NCBI GenBank assembly: GCA_028285545.1
Contig: JANQPA010000080.1
Coordinates: forward strand, 1 to 64,000
Direction: 5' to 3'
Length of the DNA stretch: 64,000 nucleotides
DNA from: Saprospiraceae bacterium
GTDB lineage: Bacteria > Bacteroidota > Bacteroidia > Chitinophagales > Saprospiraceae
Shown: positions 28,451-37,946 of the stretch, piece after piece
How positions within the stretch are numbered: the stretch's first letter is position 1
How the letters are laid out: each line of letters opens with the position of its first letter
Notes under the pieces: model-generated
Database searches by the model: none
Seen by the model: only the letters and a program-made list of their open reading frames with translations
What the model was told of the DNA's origin: nothing
Position numbers and translations under genes: made by a program

Positions 28451-30211
28451 ATGAAATATTCATTACACTGGCGCTTTCTGCCTGCGCAGAAAGGCCTGGG
28501 AACGCTTTTGCTAGTCCTGATTTTTGGCTTTACTTTGCAAGCTTCCAGTCATCGAGAAGCCCCTCTGATAGCAAATGATCCGCTAGCAGATAATACAGAC
28601 TTATATGCCTTCAGGAGCCCGGACAACCCTAATATGGTCACTATTATTGCCAATTACATACCGGCACAACTTCCCTTTGGAGGCCCTAATTATTTTACTT
28701 TCGGAGAAAATATTCGATACGAAATCCACATTGACAACAATGTAAATACTCCGGGTGACGATATCATCTATCGCTTTACCTTTCAGCAAACAAATGAAGA
28801 CCCAAGTACCTTTTTTAATATCCGCCTTGGAAAACAAAACCTAAAAACCACCTATACCATGCAAAAGAGCATGGATGGAGGGCTTAGTTTTCAAATCATA
28901 ATTGAAAATGGGATAGTGCCACCAAATAATATCGGCCCACGATCTATTGAAAGCGGAGTAGGTTTAGGCGCAGCTGAATATGAAAGTTTAATCCAGGCTG
29001 CTATTGTATCTGCTTCTTCTGGTGAAAAGGTCTTTTGCGGACCAGTTGATGATCCTTTTTATGTAGACCTGGGGGGCATTTTTGATTTGGGAGATTCACC
29101 AAGGCAAAATTCTACCATAAGGGATGGTTTGGCCAGATTTAATGTGCATTCCATAGCCATTCAGGTGCCCATTGAAATGTTACAAAAGGAGGGTAAGAGT
29201 GTTGATCAAGCACAAAATATTCTAGACTCAGACTTTGTTATCGGAGTTTGGGCTTCTGCAAGCAGGCCATCTATCCGAACTCTTAACTCTGATGGAAGCA
29301 AGCCTGATGATTCAGGAGATTGGATTCAGGTATCTCGCCTTGGCATGCCTTTAACAAATGAGGTGGTCATTCCTTTGGCAATGAAAGATCGTTGGAATTT
29401 TGAAACGCCTTATCAGGATTTGGGAAACCTGTCTGATTATGGCAATTTTTTCTACAACCCTGAATTGGCTCTCTACATGGATGATAGTCAATTTGGAACC
29501 GCTGTACCCGCATTTGCCGGACTTCGAATTCAGAGCAAATCACTCGGGGCTTTTGATTTTAGGAATGGGAAAGATGGTTTATTTGGTTTGAAGGGAAATC
29601 CAGCTTTAGATGGAACGGCTTTAGATGATGCCGTATTCGGAACTTTGTTGTTGCCTGGAGCAGGTTCACCAAGATCAGTAGATCTGTGGCCTATTTTTCA
29701 TACAGGAGTTCCCAACCTTGCTCCCTATCAATTGGCCAGTGGGAAAAATGGCGACCCCCTTGCTACCGGCAAACCCTTCATTAATAACTTTTTGCCCAAT
29801 GGTGGGGATATGTTGCGCTTGAATATGGCAGTACCTGCCACCCCTAGGGATGATCCAAATTTTAGCAGCCTAGGTCTGGTACAAGCCGCTGTTTTAGGAC
29901 TGACAGATCCTGCATTTGCTGCAAATACAGACATAGAATTTATTCCCAACATGGACGGATTTCCGAATGGTCGTCGCTTGGAAGATGATGTAACCCGGAT
30001 TGAATTACAGGCAGTAGGAGGAGTTGTTTTAGCAGCTATTGGGCTTTGGTATGATGATTTTGATCCTGAATGCACTCCTTCACCTGTGACCAATTTGTTG
30101 CTGAACGTTTTACAGTTTTCGACTGGGGTAGAATCCAATGATGCTCCATTTAGTACAGAATTTCCCTATTTGGCTTCACCCTGGAGAGGAACGGATGTAA
30201 GACAGGATTAA
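28451..30211 (+). CDS. DUF4331 secreted protein
   Basis: 586 residues. An N-terminal hydrophobic signal (to about residue 33) precedes the DUF4331 hallmark SSHREAPLIANDPLADNTD. Strongly similar throughout to the next gene, but it ends at residue 586 without a T9SS sorting domain, so localisation differs. The function of DUF4331 is unknown; the members are secreted, Asp-rich beta proteins. Confidence 0.87.
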   Translation: MKYSLHWRFLPAQKGLGTLLLVLIFGFTLQASSHREAPLIANDPLADNTDLYAFRSPDNPNMVTIIANYIPAQLPFGGPNYFTFGENIRYEIHIDNNVNTPGDDIIYRFTFQQTNEDPSTFFNIRLGKQNLKTTYTMQKSMDGGLSFQIIIENGIVPPNNIGPRSIESGVGLGAAEYESLIQAAIVSASSGEKVFCGPVDDPFYVDLGGIFDLGDSPRQNSTIRDGLARFNVHSIAIQVPIEMLQKEGKSVDQAQNILDSDFVIGVWASASRPSIRTLNSDGSKPDDSGDWIQVSRLGMPLTNEVVIPLAMKDRWNFETPYQDLGNLSDYGNFFYNPELALYMDDSQFGTAVPAFAGLRIQSKSLGAFDFRNGKDGLFGLKGNPALDGTALDDAVFGTLLLPGAGSPRSVDLWPIFHTGVPNLAPYQLASGKNGDPLATGKPFINNFLPNGGDMLRLNMAVPATPRDDPNFSSLGLVQAAVLGLTDPAFAANTDIEFIPNMDGFPNGRRLEDDVTRIELQAVGGVVLAAIGLWYDDFDPECTPSPVTNLLLNVLQFSTGVESNDAPFSTEFPYLASPWRGTDVRQD

Positions 30212-30257
30212 GCTTTCTGGGAGAAGCAATCCATTATTCATTTTAAACAAAAAAATA

Positions 30258-33146
30258 ATGAAACCTAAAAATATATTTCTTTTAGCTTTTCTTTTGATGT
30301 CCCAATTAATTTGGGCTTCCAGCCATAGAGAAGCACCCTTAATTGCCAATGACCCTTTGGCGGATAATACGGATGTCTATGCTTTTCGAAGTCCGGATAA
30401 TCCTGATATGATCACGATAGTAGCAAATTACGTTCCACTGCAATTACCACATGGAGGTCCTAATTATTATGGATTTGGTGAAAATATTCGGTATGAAATT
30501 CACATAGATAATAATATTAATACGGCTGGTGATGACATCATTTATCGATTTACCTTCAAAAAAACCTTTGAAGATCCAAGTACCTTCTTTTACATCCGTC
30601 TAGGTAAAGAAAACCATAAGACAAGCTATACGATGGAAAGAAGTATGGACGGAGGCCAAACTTTTGAAACCATCATTGAGAATGGAATGGTACCTCCTAA
30701 TTACATTGGAGATCGCTCCATTCAGGGAGCTGCAGGATTAAATACTACTTATGAAGCCTTGTTTAACCAGGCAATTTTATCTACTTCAAATGGCGAACAG
30801 GTATTTTGTGGCCCTACTGATGACCCATTTTTTGTTGATTTAGGAGGAGTTTTTGACTTGGGAGATATGCCTCGTCAGGCTGGCAAACCAGTGGATGGGG
30901 TAGGCTGCTTTAATGTTTCCACCATTGCATTGCAGATTCCTATTGAACTGCTTCAAATGGATGGAAAGGATGCAAGCCAGGCCACTAACATTTTGGATCC
31001 TGACTTTGTAATTGGCGTTTGGGCCTCAGCGAGTCGCCCTAAAATAAGAACCTTAGACCTTGCCTCCTATGGCGAAAGCTATTCTGGAGAATGGGTTCAG
31101 GTATCTCGCCTAGGCATGCCTCTTACCAATGAAGTGGTTATTCCAATAGGATTTAAAGATTTATGGAATGCTACCACTCCTTATGATGATTTGGCAAATT
31201 TGGATGTTTTTGGAGATTTTTTCTATAATCCTGAATTGGCTTTGTATATGGATGATGAGCAATTTGGAGGAGCCGTGCCCGCCTTTTCTCCATTGAGAAT
31301 TCAGAGAAACTCACTTCAATCTTTTGATTTTGGGTTTGGTCAAGATGGCTTATTTTCCCTAAAAGGCAATCCTGCAGTTACAGGAACGGCTTTAGATGAT
31401 GCCATTTTTGGGACATTATTATTACCAAAAGCCGGAGCGGCACGATCGGTGGATTTATGGCCCATTTTTCATACGGGGGTTCCCAATTTAAACCCCTATC
31501 AATTGGCCAGTGGGAAAAATGGCGACCCTTTGGCCACTGGCAAACCCTTTATCCATAACTTCTTACCCAATGGTGGTGATATGTTACGATTGAATATGGC
31601 GGTGCCTCCAACCCCAAGAGATGATCCGGCTTTTAGTAGTTTAGGGCTGGTTCAGGCCGCCGTATTGGGTTTAACAGATCCTAATTTTGCAGGTAATACT
31701 GATTTGGAATTTATCCCTAATATGGACGGCTTCCCAAATGGTCGCCGCTTAGAGGATGATGTAACTACTATTGAGCTTCAGGCCGTTTCAGGAGTTGTTT
31801 TAGCAGCTATTGGATTATGGTATGATGACTTTACTGCTGGAGATACAAATCCTGTTACACAAGATTTGATCGACGTATTAAGCTATAGTCCGGGAGTCAC
31901 AGCTAACGATACAACTTTTAGAACTTCCTTTCCATACTTGCAGACTCCTTGGTCGGGAACTGGAAAATGCTCAGGAGTGGAAGTTGATTATACACAGCCT
32001 GCAATTTTGCCACCCACCATCACTCAAGGTCCTCCTGTGGCTAACTGTAAGAAAATAGTAAGGGTAAATTTAGGAAGTGATGGAACCTATGTTTTGGACC
32101 CTTCACAACTTGATGCAGGTTCTTCAGCAGATGCCGGGATAGCTTCTTTGAGTTTATCTAAAACTTTATTGACATGCAACGAAGTCCCAAGATATAATAA
32201 TATTACTTTGACAGTTACCGATAATAACGGAAAAAAAGCAGAATGTACTTCATTGGTCAGAGTAAGCGATATACAAGACTTGCCTGATAATTTTAAAACT
32301 ACAGCAATTGGGCAATCCAAAGGAGAATCATATCTAAGTTCTTGCTCCGATGCCGTAATTGTGAAAAGTAAAAAAACAGGTTCAAGGGCTTCAAGCGCCA
32401 AAGATTGGTTACAATTTACCTCTGCCAGGCTGACGGGTGATTTTAGCCTGGAAGTTAAAACAAATGTCCATGTTAAATTTGGAGTTGCCGGAGTAATGCT
32501 TAGGTCAAGCCTTGATGAAAAATCTAAGATGGTATATGCGGGGATTTCTACGGTGAGTGGTGTTCGGGAAAGTAAAATTGAAATAGGAAGCAGGGAGGAA
32601 ACTGGGTATTCCGACCCAAAAGTTATCGTTAATGGTTATGCTTCTGGTCAGGCAGGCACTACATTCCGCGTAGAGCGTAAGAAAAATCAGATTAAGATAT
32701 TCAGGGACGGGAAATTATTGCTTACAAAATGGTTCACAGATAAATCACTTGAGGTTGGATTTTTTACCACTGCAAGAAGCAATTTCACCGCTGTTGGGAA
32801 TTTTAAAAATATTATTCTTAAAGCTTTTGGAGCTCCCAAACCAGCCCCTAAACCTTATTATCCTAATGCTAATAATACCTTATTGACCAAAAGTATCAAT
32901 ATCTGGCCAAATCCAGCCAGAGATATTTTAAACATCAGGGTTGAGCAGGATATGCCTGGATTGGCAACTGTTGAAGTGCTAGATCTGTTGGGGCGACAGT
33001 TGTATAATCAGCAAGTACAGGATCTTTTTGCCGGTGATCGATTGGAAATTGATTTAAGCAACCACTTTAAAAATGGAACTTATTTCTTGAGGATTAGCAG
33101 AGGGAATGCGCCGCCTATATTTAAAGAGTTTTTGAAAGTAGAATAA
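30258..33146 (+). CDS. DUF4331 protein with lectin-like domain and T9SS sorting domain
   Basis: 962 residues. A signal peptide (to ~21), a DUF4331 domain (SSHREAPLIANDPLADNTD to about residue 575), a short Ig-like linker, a beta-rich DUF1349/concanavalin-like module (~690-870, CSDAVIVKSKK, KFGVAGVMLRSS, QIKIFRDGKLL) and a C-terminal T9SS sorting domain (NIWPNPARDILNIRV to the end). It is a tandem paralogue, 46 bp after the 586-residue gene. A 35-bp stretch (29723-29757 and 31494-31528) is identical in both. The function is unknown. Confidence 0.88.
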   Translation: MKPKNIFLLAFLLMSQLIWASSHREAPLIANDPLADNTDVYAFRSPDNPDMITIVANYVPLQLPHGGPNYYGFGENIRYEIHIDNNINTAGDDIIYRFTFKKTFEDPSTFFYIRLGKENHKTSYTMERSMDGGQTFETIIENGMVPPNYIGDRSIQGAAGLNTTYEALFNQAILSTSNGEQVFCGPTDDPFFVDLGGVFDLGDMPRQAGKPVDGVGCFNVSTIALQIPIELLQMDGKDASQATNILDPDFVIGVWASASRPKIRTLDLASYGESYSGEWVQVSRLGMPLTNEVVIPIGFKDLWNATTPYDDLANLDVFGDFFYNPELALYMDDEQFGGAVPAFSPLRIQRNSLQSFDFGFGQDGLFSLKGNPAVTGTALDDAIFGTLLLPKAGAARSVDLWPIFHTGVPNLNPYQLASGKNGDPLATGKPFIHNFLPNGGDMLRLNMAVPPTPRDDPAFSSLGLVQAAVLGLTDPNFAGNTDLEFIPNMDGFPNGRRLEDDVTTIELQAVSGVVLAAIGLWYDDFTAGDTNPVTQDLIDVLSYSPGVTANDTTFRTSFPYLQTPWSGTGKCSGVEVDYTQPAILPPTITQGPPVANCKKIVRVNLGSDGTYVLDPSQLDAGSSADAGIASLSLSKTLLTCNEVPRYNNITLTVTDNNGKKAECTSLVRVSDIQDLPDNFKTTAIGQSKGESYLSSCSDAVIVKSKKTGSRASSAKDWLQFTSARLTGDFSLEVKTNVHVKFGVAGVMLRSSLDEKSKMVYAGISTVSGVRESKIEIGSREETGYSDPKVIVNGYASGQAGTTFRVERKKNQIKIFRDGKLLLTKWFTDKSLEVGFFTTARSNFTAVGNFKNIILKAFGAPKPAPKPYYPNANNTLLTKSINIWPNPARDILNIRVEQDMPGLATVEVLDLLGRQLYNQQVQDLFAGDRLEIDLSNHFKNGTYFLRISRGNAPPIFKEFLKVE

Positions 33147-33158
33147 ATTTGATTTTTT

Positions 33159-33208
33159 TAAGAGGAATGACATTGATCGGCCCAGGCCGATTAATGTCAT
33201 CCTTCTTA
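33159..33208. terminator. Bidirectional hairpin terminator
   Basis: 24-nt arms (33159-33182 and 33185-33208) pair with a few mismatches, flanked by T-runs on both strands. It lies between the convergent DUF4331 gene and a beta-barrel gene. Confidence 0.75.
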
Positions 33209-33213
33209 AAATT

Positions 33214-33786
33214 TTAGAATCTGGGTCCCACCTTAAATCCCAACAAAAGTATGGCCCCCTGTCCTACGTCTGCTCCTTCTGTTTTTACATTAACTTCAAA
33301 GCCAAAAGCAATATTAGGTGAAAAGGTCCAGCCACCATCTCCCAAAACAAATGTTCGGCCGAACTCAGCTGTGGGCTGAACTACTATAATGTCGCTAGTT
33401 CCACTAGCTACGACCGCACCGCCAGCATCATAGTCTTCCCAATCTAAGGAGTTAAACCAGAGGTCATTGCGAAGCCCTAAAAAGAAACCCTGAAAATTAT
33501 CCCTAAAATGGTATTTATAACCTAGGCTAAAACCATAACCATCTCCACGTTCATCATCATGTTCCCCTAAATCGCGATGTCGTATCCAATTGTATCCAAG
33601 TCTTAAGTGAACTGCATGTCGATCACCAAAGCCATTTTCCAGCCGAATGCCAGGTATCAATCCGGTAGGGTAGGCCTGAAATTCAAAATTTACATCAAAT
33701 ATACTTGATTGGCTATGACTAAGCGTAGGAAACAAAAAAATAAAGGAAAAACTGAGTAAAGTGATTGATTTTAAGACCCAATTCAT
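33214..33786 (-). CDS. Outer membrane beta-barrel protein
   Basis: 190 residues. A signal peptide (to about HSQSS, residue 26) and alternating polar/aromatic strands (HAVHLRLGYNWIRHRDL, GFSLGYKYHFRDNFQGFFLGLRNDLWF) end in GFKVGPRF with a terminal Phe, typical of small OmpA/OmpW-like barrels. Ligand and function are unknown. Confidence 0.7.
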   Translation of the reverse strand: MNWVLKSITLLSFSFIFLFPTLSHSQSSIFDVNFEFQAYPTGLIPGIRLENGFGDRHAVHLRLGYNWIRHRDLGEHDDERGDGYGFSLGYKYHFRDNFQGFFLGLRNDLWFNSLDWEDYDAGGAVVASGTSDIIVVQPTAEFGRTFVLGDGGWTFSPNIAFGFEVNVKTEGADVGQGAILLLGFKVGPRF

Positions 33787-33825
33787 AATGGTAGATTTTA
33801 GCTTTTGAGAATTTTCTTATGAATA

Positions 33826-33861
33826 ACAAATCGGTACCGAATGACTTCGATACCGATTTGT
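33826..33861. terminator. Hairpin between two minus-strand genes
   Basis: 15-bp arms (33826-33840 and 33847-33861, one mismatch), 6-nt loop, between the T9SS protein gene and the beta-barrel gene. Confidence 0.55.
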
Positions 33862-33920
33862 AAATAGATGCTCTGACTTGTATAAATGTTGATGATGCAA
33901 GTCAGGAAATATGATTCAGC

Positions 33921-36245
33921 TTATCTTTTGATAATGAATTTATGAGTCCGGGCACCTAAATCTGAGTTAAATTTAAGGTAATAAGCACCTACAGGAAATT
34001 CACTTAGATTATAATCAAATTTCCCTTGTTGCAGCTGATCATAATTTCTATAGAAAATTGTGCGACCACTCTGATCGAAAATTTTCACTTCGATTTGATC
34101 CGAAACTTCTGTCAGTCCAAATTCCAACTGAACCATGTCAGACACTGGATTGGGATATAATGAAATTGTATTATCTAGTGGTAATTTTTCTTCTGCTGAA
34201 GTAACGGTGATTGCCGGCTTACTTAAATCATCATTGTCACCAATGGACAATCTGATTAAAGGAACTATATCTCTTCCAAAACCTCTGGTACTAAAGCTTG
34301 GGTTATCGGGTTGTCCAACCTCCAAAGCGGCAAAATATCGGGTAGCCTGTAATGAATCACTTACAAAATAAGTAGCATTATAATCTAAGGCATCTGATCC
34401 AATCGTAAACATAGGCTGGTCTGAATCGGTGAAGTATTGAATCATCGCGATATAATGCATTCCATCTTTAAGGGCTATCCCTTTACCACTGATATCAATA
34501 GGCAGGCGAATGACCCTTGCCACTTCACTTCCATCAAAAGTATAACTATTAAAAGCGATAGGCTGATTACCATATTCATCTGGATTGGCCTCAAAATCAC
34601 CGTTGGTATCTCCTTCCCATTCGTATAAAAGAATGGTTACAGACTGCCCAATAAGTTCATCTGGATTATTTACTGCAAATCCGATTGTACGTGCATAATA
34701 TCCAGTTCCATTAGGCATATAATAAATATTACCCCAGGTATAGCTATTATCATCAGCAGGGGCAATGGTCCTTAAACCATCTCCATTTTCTTTAGCAAAT
34801 AAGGAGTCCAACACAAAGAAGTCAAATGTAGATTCATTATTAGCTGGAGAGAGATCCTGCCCTCCCTCAAAGTAAACTCTATAAGTTCCGGTATATGCAC
34901 CCACTTGATTAATGGCACCAGCGCTAAGCATATCCGGGAAAATTCTATTTTCAGCCAGGGAGTCCGAGGTGATACTACCATAAGAAAGGGTGCTTTTATA
35001 TACCTCTGTCCCGGTTATATCATTGGTAATAGTCAAGTCCAACATAACATTTTCAGCCGTAGAGGCCCCATCATTTTGAATGTCAGCTATAAAATTAGCA
35101 CCTTCAACCTGACTTAAAGGGATAGCTCTATTTGGATAGTAGGCGAGGAAGTTTTCATTTACCTTCATATCAAATGCAGGACGAGAAACGATTTTGACGT
35201 CATCAATAACCCAGAAATAAAAATCTCCTGCCCATGTAAATTTAACTTTTACCGTAGGAGAGCCCAAAATATCATTAGGCAAGGGGAAAGAGTCAATTCT
35301 TCCTGCTACAAAAGTTCCGACTGGAATGTCTGGGCTAGTATTGATTGGTGCGCTCCAGGTAGCTCCATCATCGGTACTGTAAGAAATTGAGTTGATATAT
35401 CTGTCCAGAGTAAAAGGATCCTGTGGCGCACTATCATCTTCATTTAATTTGCGAATCATTTGGTGAAATTCAATTAAAACCCCTGTTTTTTGCTCAGAGA
35501 GATCAATTGTAGGTGAAATTAATTCGCTAATATAGCTTGGGTAAGGTTGTCCTGGGATATTCCCGCGAACACCTTTGGAAGTAAAATAATCCGCATTCAT
35601 TCTGGCTGCTCCATTTGCTGCGGTTGGTGAATTGGTGGCCGCTTCAGGAAATATTAAGGCACCATCACCTACCCATCCAATTTGATCCCATTCCCATAGC
35701 GCACCACAATTACCCGATTTCTGATAAGTGAATTCATCATCTCCAAGAGAAAGCGTTAAGGTTTGGCCATTGATGGCAAAGCTTGGAGATCCTACTCCTA
35801 CACTGGCCTGAAGATTGTCAAAAGCTCCTTGTGTAGTTGTAAAATTAGAATAATAGTTTGTTATCGTATCATTTTGTGCAGTCCCTGCTGTTGCACCTGC
35901 AAAGCTTAATGTCTCACCGGTTAAATTACTTGTAAAGGTACCATTGGCAGTTGAATATTTTCCTTGTACCCATAGCTGGTCACTTCCAGAACTATAACTT
36001 GCCTGATAAAGTTCATCAGAACCTACAGAAAAAACTCCGGATACTCCACTAAGTTCAACATTATTAACAACTGCTTTGGTTAAAGTCCATTCTCCAATTA
36101 TTCCACCGGCTAATAAACCACAAGAATTAGTTCTTACCGTCCAACCAGTGAATCCATTGCTGAAATCCTCAGACCAGATGACATCTTGTGCTTTGATTTG
36201 AACGATTAATCCGATGAATAGAAAAAATAGTAAGCCTTTTTTCAT
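33921..36245 (-). CDS. Large secreted T9SS substrate
   Basis: 774 residues. Signal peptide (to IKAQ, residue 20), an N-terminal MAM/cleaved-adhesin-like beta-sandwich (WSEDFSNGFTGWTVRT, FEFHQM), further adhesin-like modules with FYFWVIDDVKIVSRP (~350), and a C-terminal T9SS sorting domain (SLYPNPVSDMVQLEF to THKFIIKR). It resembles T9SS-exported adhesins with several beta domains. No protease triad is seen. Confidence 0.8.
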   Translation of the reverse strand: MKKGLLFFLFIGLIVQIKAQDVIWSEDFSNGFTGWTVRTNSCGLLAGGIIGEWTLTKAVVNNVELSGVSGVFSVGSDELYQASYSSGSDQLWVQGKYSTANGTFTSNLTGETLSFAGATAGTAQNDTITNYYSNFTTTQGAFDNLQASVGVGSPSFAINGQTLTLSLGDDEFTYQKSGNCGALWEWDQIGWVGDGALIFPEAATNSPTAANGAARMNADYFTSKGVRGNIPGQPYPSYISELISPTIDLSEQKTGVLIEFHQMIRKLNEDDSAPQDPFTLDRYINSISYSTDDGATWSAPINTSPDIPVGTFVAGRIDSFPLPNDILGSPTVKVKFTWAGDFYFWVIDDVKIVSRPAFDMKVNENFLAYYPNRAIPLSQVEGANFIADIQNDGASTAENVMLDLTITNDITGTEVYKSTLSYGSITSDSLAENRIFPDMLSAGAINQVGAYTGTYRVYFEGGQDLSPANNESTFDFFVLDSLFAKENGDGLRTIAPADDNSYTWGNIYYMPNGTGYYARTIGFAVNNPDELIGQSVTILLYEWEGDTNGDFEANPDEYGNQPIAFNSYTFDGSEVARVIRLPIDISGKGIALKDGMHYIAMIQYFTDSDQPMFTIGSDALDYNATYFVSDSLQATRYFAALEVGQPDNPSFSTRGFGRDIVPLIRLSIGDNDDLSKPAITVTSAEEKLPLDNTISLYPNPVSDMVQLEFGLTEVSDQIEVKIFDQSGRTIFYRNYDQLQQGKFDYNLSEFPVGAYYLKFNSDLGARTHKFIIKR

Positions 36246-36784
36246 AGAAGCCCTTTATTTGAGATTAAGAAATAAAAAATAGTTATTGAGTATTTTTGCA
36301 ATAATGAATCGACAAAATAGACGATTGCAAGCAAACTCAAAAGTATTCCTTTGATTTAAAATTGTCAGATGAATGATATAAAAGGATATATAAACTGGAT
36401 TTTAAGGTTTGACGTGCAAATTTCAGAAATAATAAGCTGGAAATGAAAATAAAAGCCAAGAAAATCAAAAATTTGGAAGGATTACTTAAAAGGCTTAGTT
36501 AAAAAAAGAATTTCACAGAACATCTATTTTATTTGGTTTTCATGGCTAAAATGCTTCAAGGAAGCATAATATTCTTAAAATTGAAATTGTAAAAAAAATA
36601 AAGCTCCAGTGGAGCGAAATGTAAGTCAAACATTTACCACATTTCGCTCCGCTGGAGCTTTACTTTCAATTCATTCATGCGCCTTACAATATTTAGCTCT
36701 TCCAGAGCTGTTGATTTAATTTTTTACCCCTGGGATATTGTATTTACCTTCGAGTGGAATCAACTCAAATAGGAAAGAATATTT
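36246..36784. other. Intergenic region with hairpins
   Basis: About 540 bp without a gene. It holds a 24-bp imperfect hairpin (36599-36662) and a smaller GCTCTTCCAGAGC palindrome at 36696-36708. Both contain a related CTCCAG/CTTCCAG core and the sequence before them is A-rich. No ncRNA was recognised. Confidence 0.5.
36599..36662. repeat. Large inverted repeat with AGCTCCAGTGGAGC core
   Basis: 24-nt arms (36599-36622 and 36639-36662) with one mismatch and a 16-nt loop. The arm contains its own CTCCAGTGGAG palindrome, so alternative folds are possible. It may be a REP-like extragenic palindrome. Confidence 0.75.
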
Positions 36785-37138
36785 TTAAGCCGAAAAAGAA
36801 GATCCACACCCACAGGTATCATCGGCATTGGGATTATTGAAGGCAAAACCTCTATTATTAAGTCCTTCTTGCCAGTCAATTTCCATACCTAGCAGATAAA
36901 TGGCATGCGCTTTTTGCATCAATACCTTTAATCCACCAATAATATATATGTCATCAGAATCTTTTTGCTCATCAAAACCAAGGATATAAGAAAAACCGGA
37001 ACAACCTCCACCTTTTACGCCAACTCTTAAACCATAGTCCTCAGGTATACCTTGTTCAGACCGAATTGAATTCAGAGCTTGAATGGCACCATTGGTTAAT
37101 GTAATGGGCTGTGTATCTTTTGTGCTAATTGTACTCAT
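36785..37138 (-). CDS. A-type iron-sulfur carrier (HesB/IscA/ErpA family)
   Basis: 117 residues. The three cluster ligands are present: Cys in GGGCSGFSY and the pair in DTCGCGSSF near the C-terminus. The family carries [Fe-S] clusters to apo-proteins. IscA, SufA and ErpA cannot be separated by sequence alone. It stands alone. Mrp and NifU-like iron-sulfur genes are at 48.5-50 kb. Confidence 0.93.
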   Translation of the reverse strand: MSTISTKDTQPITLTNGAIQALNSIRSEQGIPEDYGLRVGVKGGGCSGFSYILGFDEQKDSDDIYIIGGLKVLMQKAHAIYLLGMEIDWQEGLNNRGFAFNNPNADDTCGCGSSFSA

Positions 37139-37326
37139 TAAATAAAGACTTTTGCTTTCGCGAAATTAAAGAAAAATTATAGAATAATAAATAATAAACC
37201 CATTCATGTAGAACAGACTATTTTTTCAAAAATAAACAAGATAGCTCTTCCTTTGGTTTTATAAAACCTGGGCAGGCCTATTAAAAACATAATTTTTTGT
37301 AATTTCGCCCACCAAAATTATTCAAT

Positions 37327-37863
37327 ATGCCAGAATGGTTAGCTGTAATACTTGAGATTGTTAAATTGACCGTTCCTGCCTTAATTGTATATTTTACAGT
37401 CAGGGCGATGCTCAAAAAATATTTCGCACATCAGCAAAATATACATTTACTCAATATTCAAACGGGAAAACAAGAACACACTCTTCCCTTGCGTCTTCAA
37501 GCTTATGAAAGGCTATCTCTATTTTGTGAACGGATTTCTCTGTCTGGTCTAATTTTACGCATCCGACAAGAGGGAATGAATGCCGCACAACTAAGAATGG
37601 CCTTGCTACTGGCCATTCAACAAGAATTTGAACACAATATTACCCAGCAAGTATATGTTTCAGATCAACTTTGGCAGATAATAAAACTTTCTCGGGATGA
37701 TGCTGTCCAGGTGATTACACAGGCAACAGAGGCTGTTGATTTAAAAGACGATGCCAGAAAACTAGCCGAAGCCATCTTTCATTTGGAAAGCCAGCGGGAA
37801 ATGTCAGGCTCCGATAAAGCCTTGGTAGCCATCAAAAAAGAAGCAGGTCTATTATTTGGATAA
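37327..37863 (+). CDS. Conserved hypothetical membrane-anchored protein
   Basis: 178 residues with an N-terminal transmembrane helix (EWLAVILEIVKLTVPALIVYF) and a cytosolic helical domain (LRLQAYERLSLFCERIS, RMALLLAIQQEFEHNITQQ). Looks like a Bacteroidota-restricted conserved family. The function is unknown and no catalytic motif is seen. Confidence 0.65.
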   Translation: MPEWLAVILEIVKLTVPALIVYFTVRAMLKKYFAHQQNIHLLNIQTGKQEHTLPLRLQAYERLSLFCERISLSGLILRIRQEGMNAAQLRMALLLAIQQEFEHNITQQVYVSDQLWQIIKLSRDDAVQVITQATEAVDLKDDARKLAEAIFHLESQREMSGSDKALVAIKKEAGLLFG

Positions 37864-37946
37864 AAAACTTGAGCTACTCGGCCTTCCGATAAATTGATTT
37901 TTTATAATTTGGGTTCAATGTCATCATTGGCAGAAAAAAATCACAA

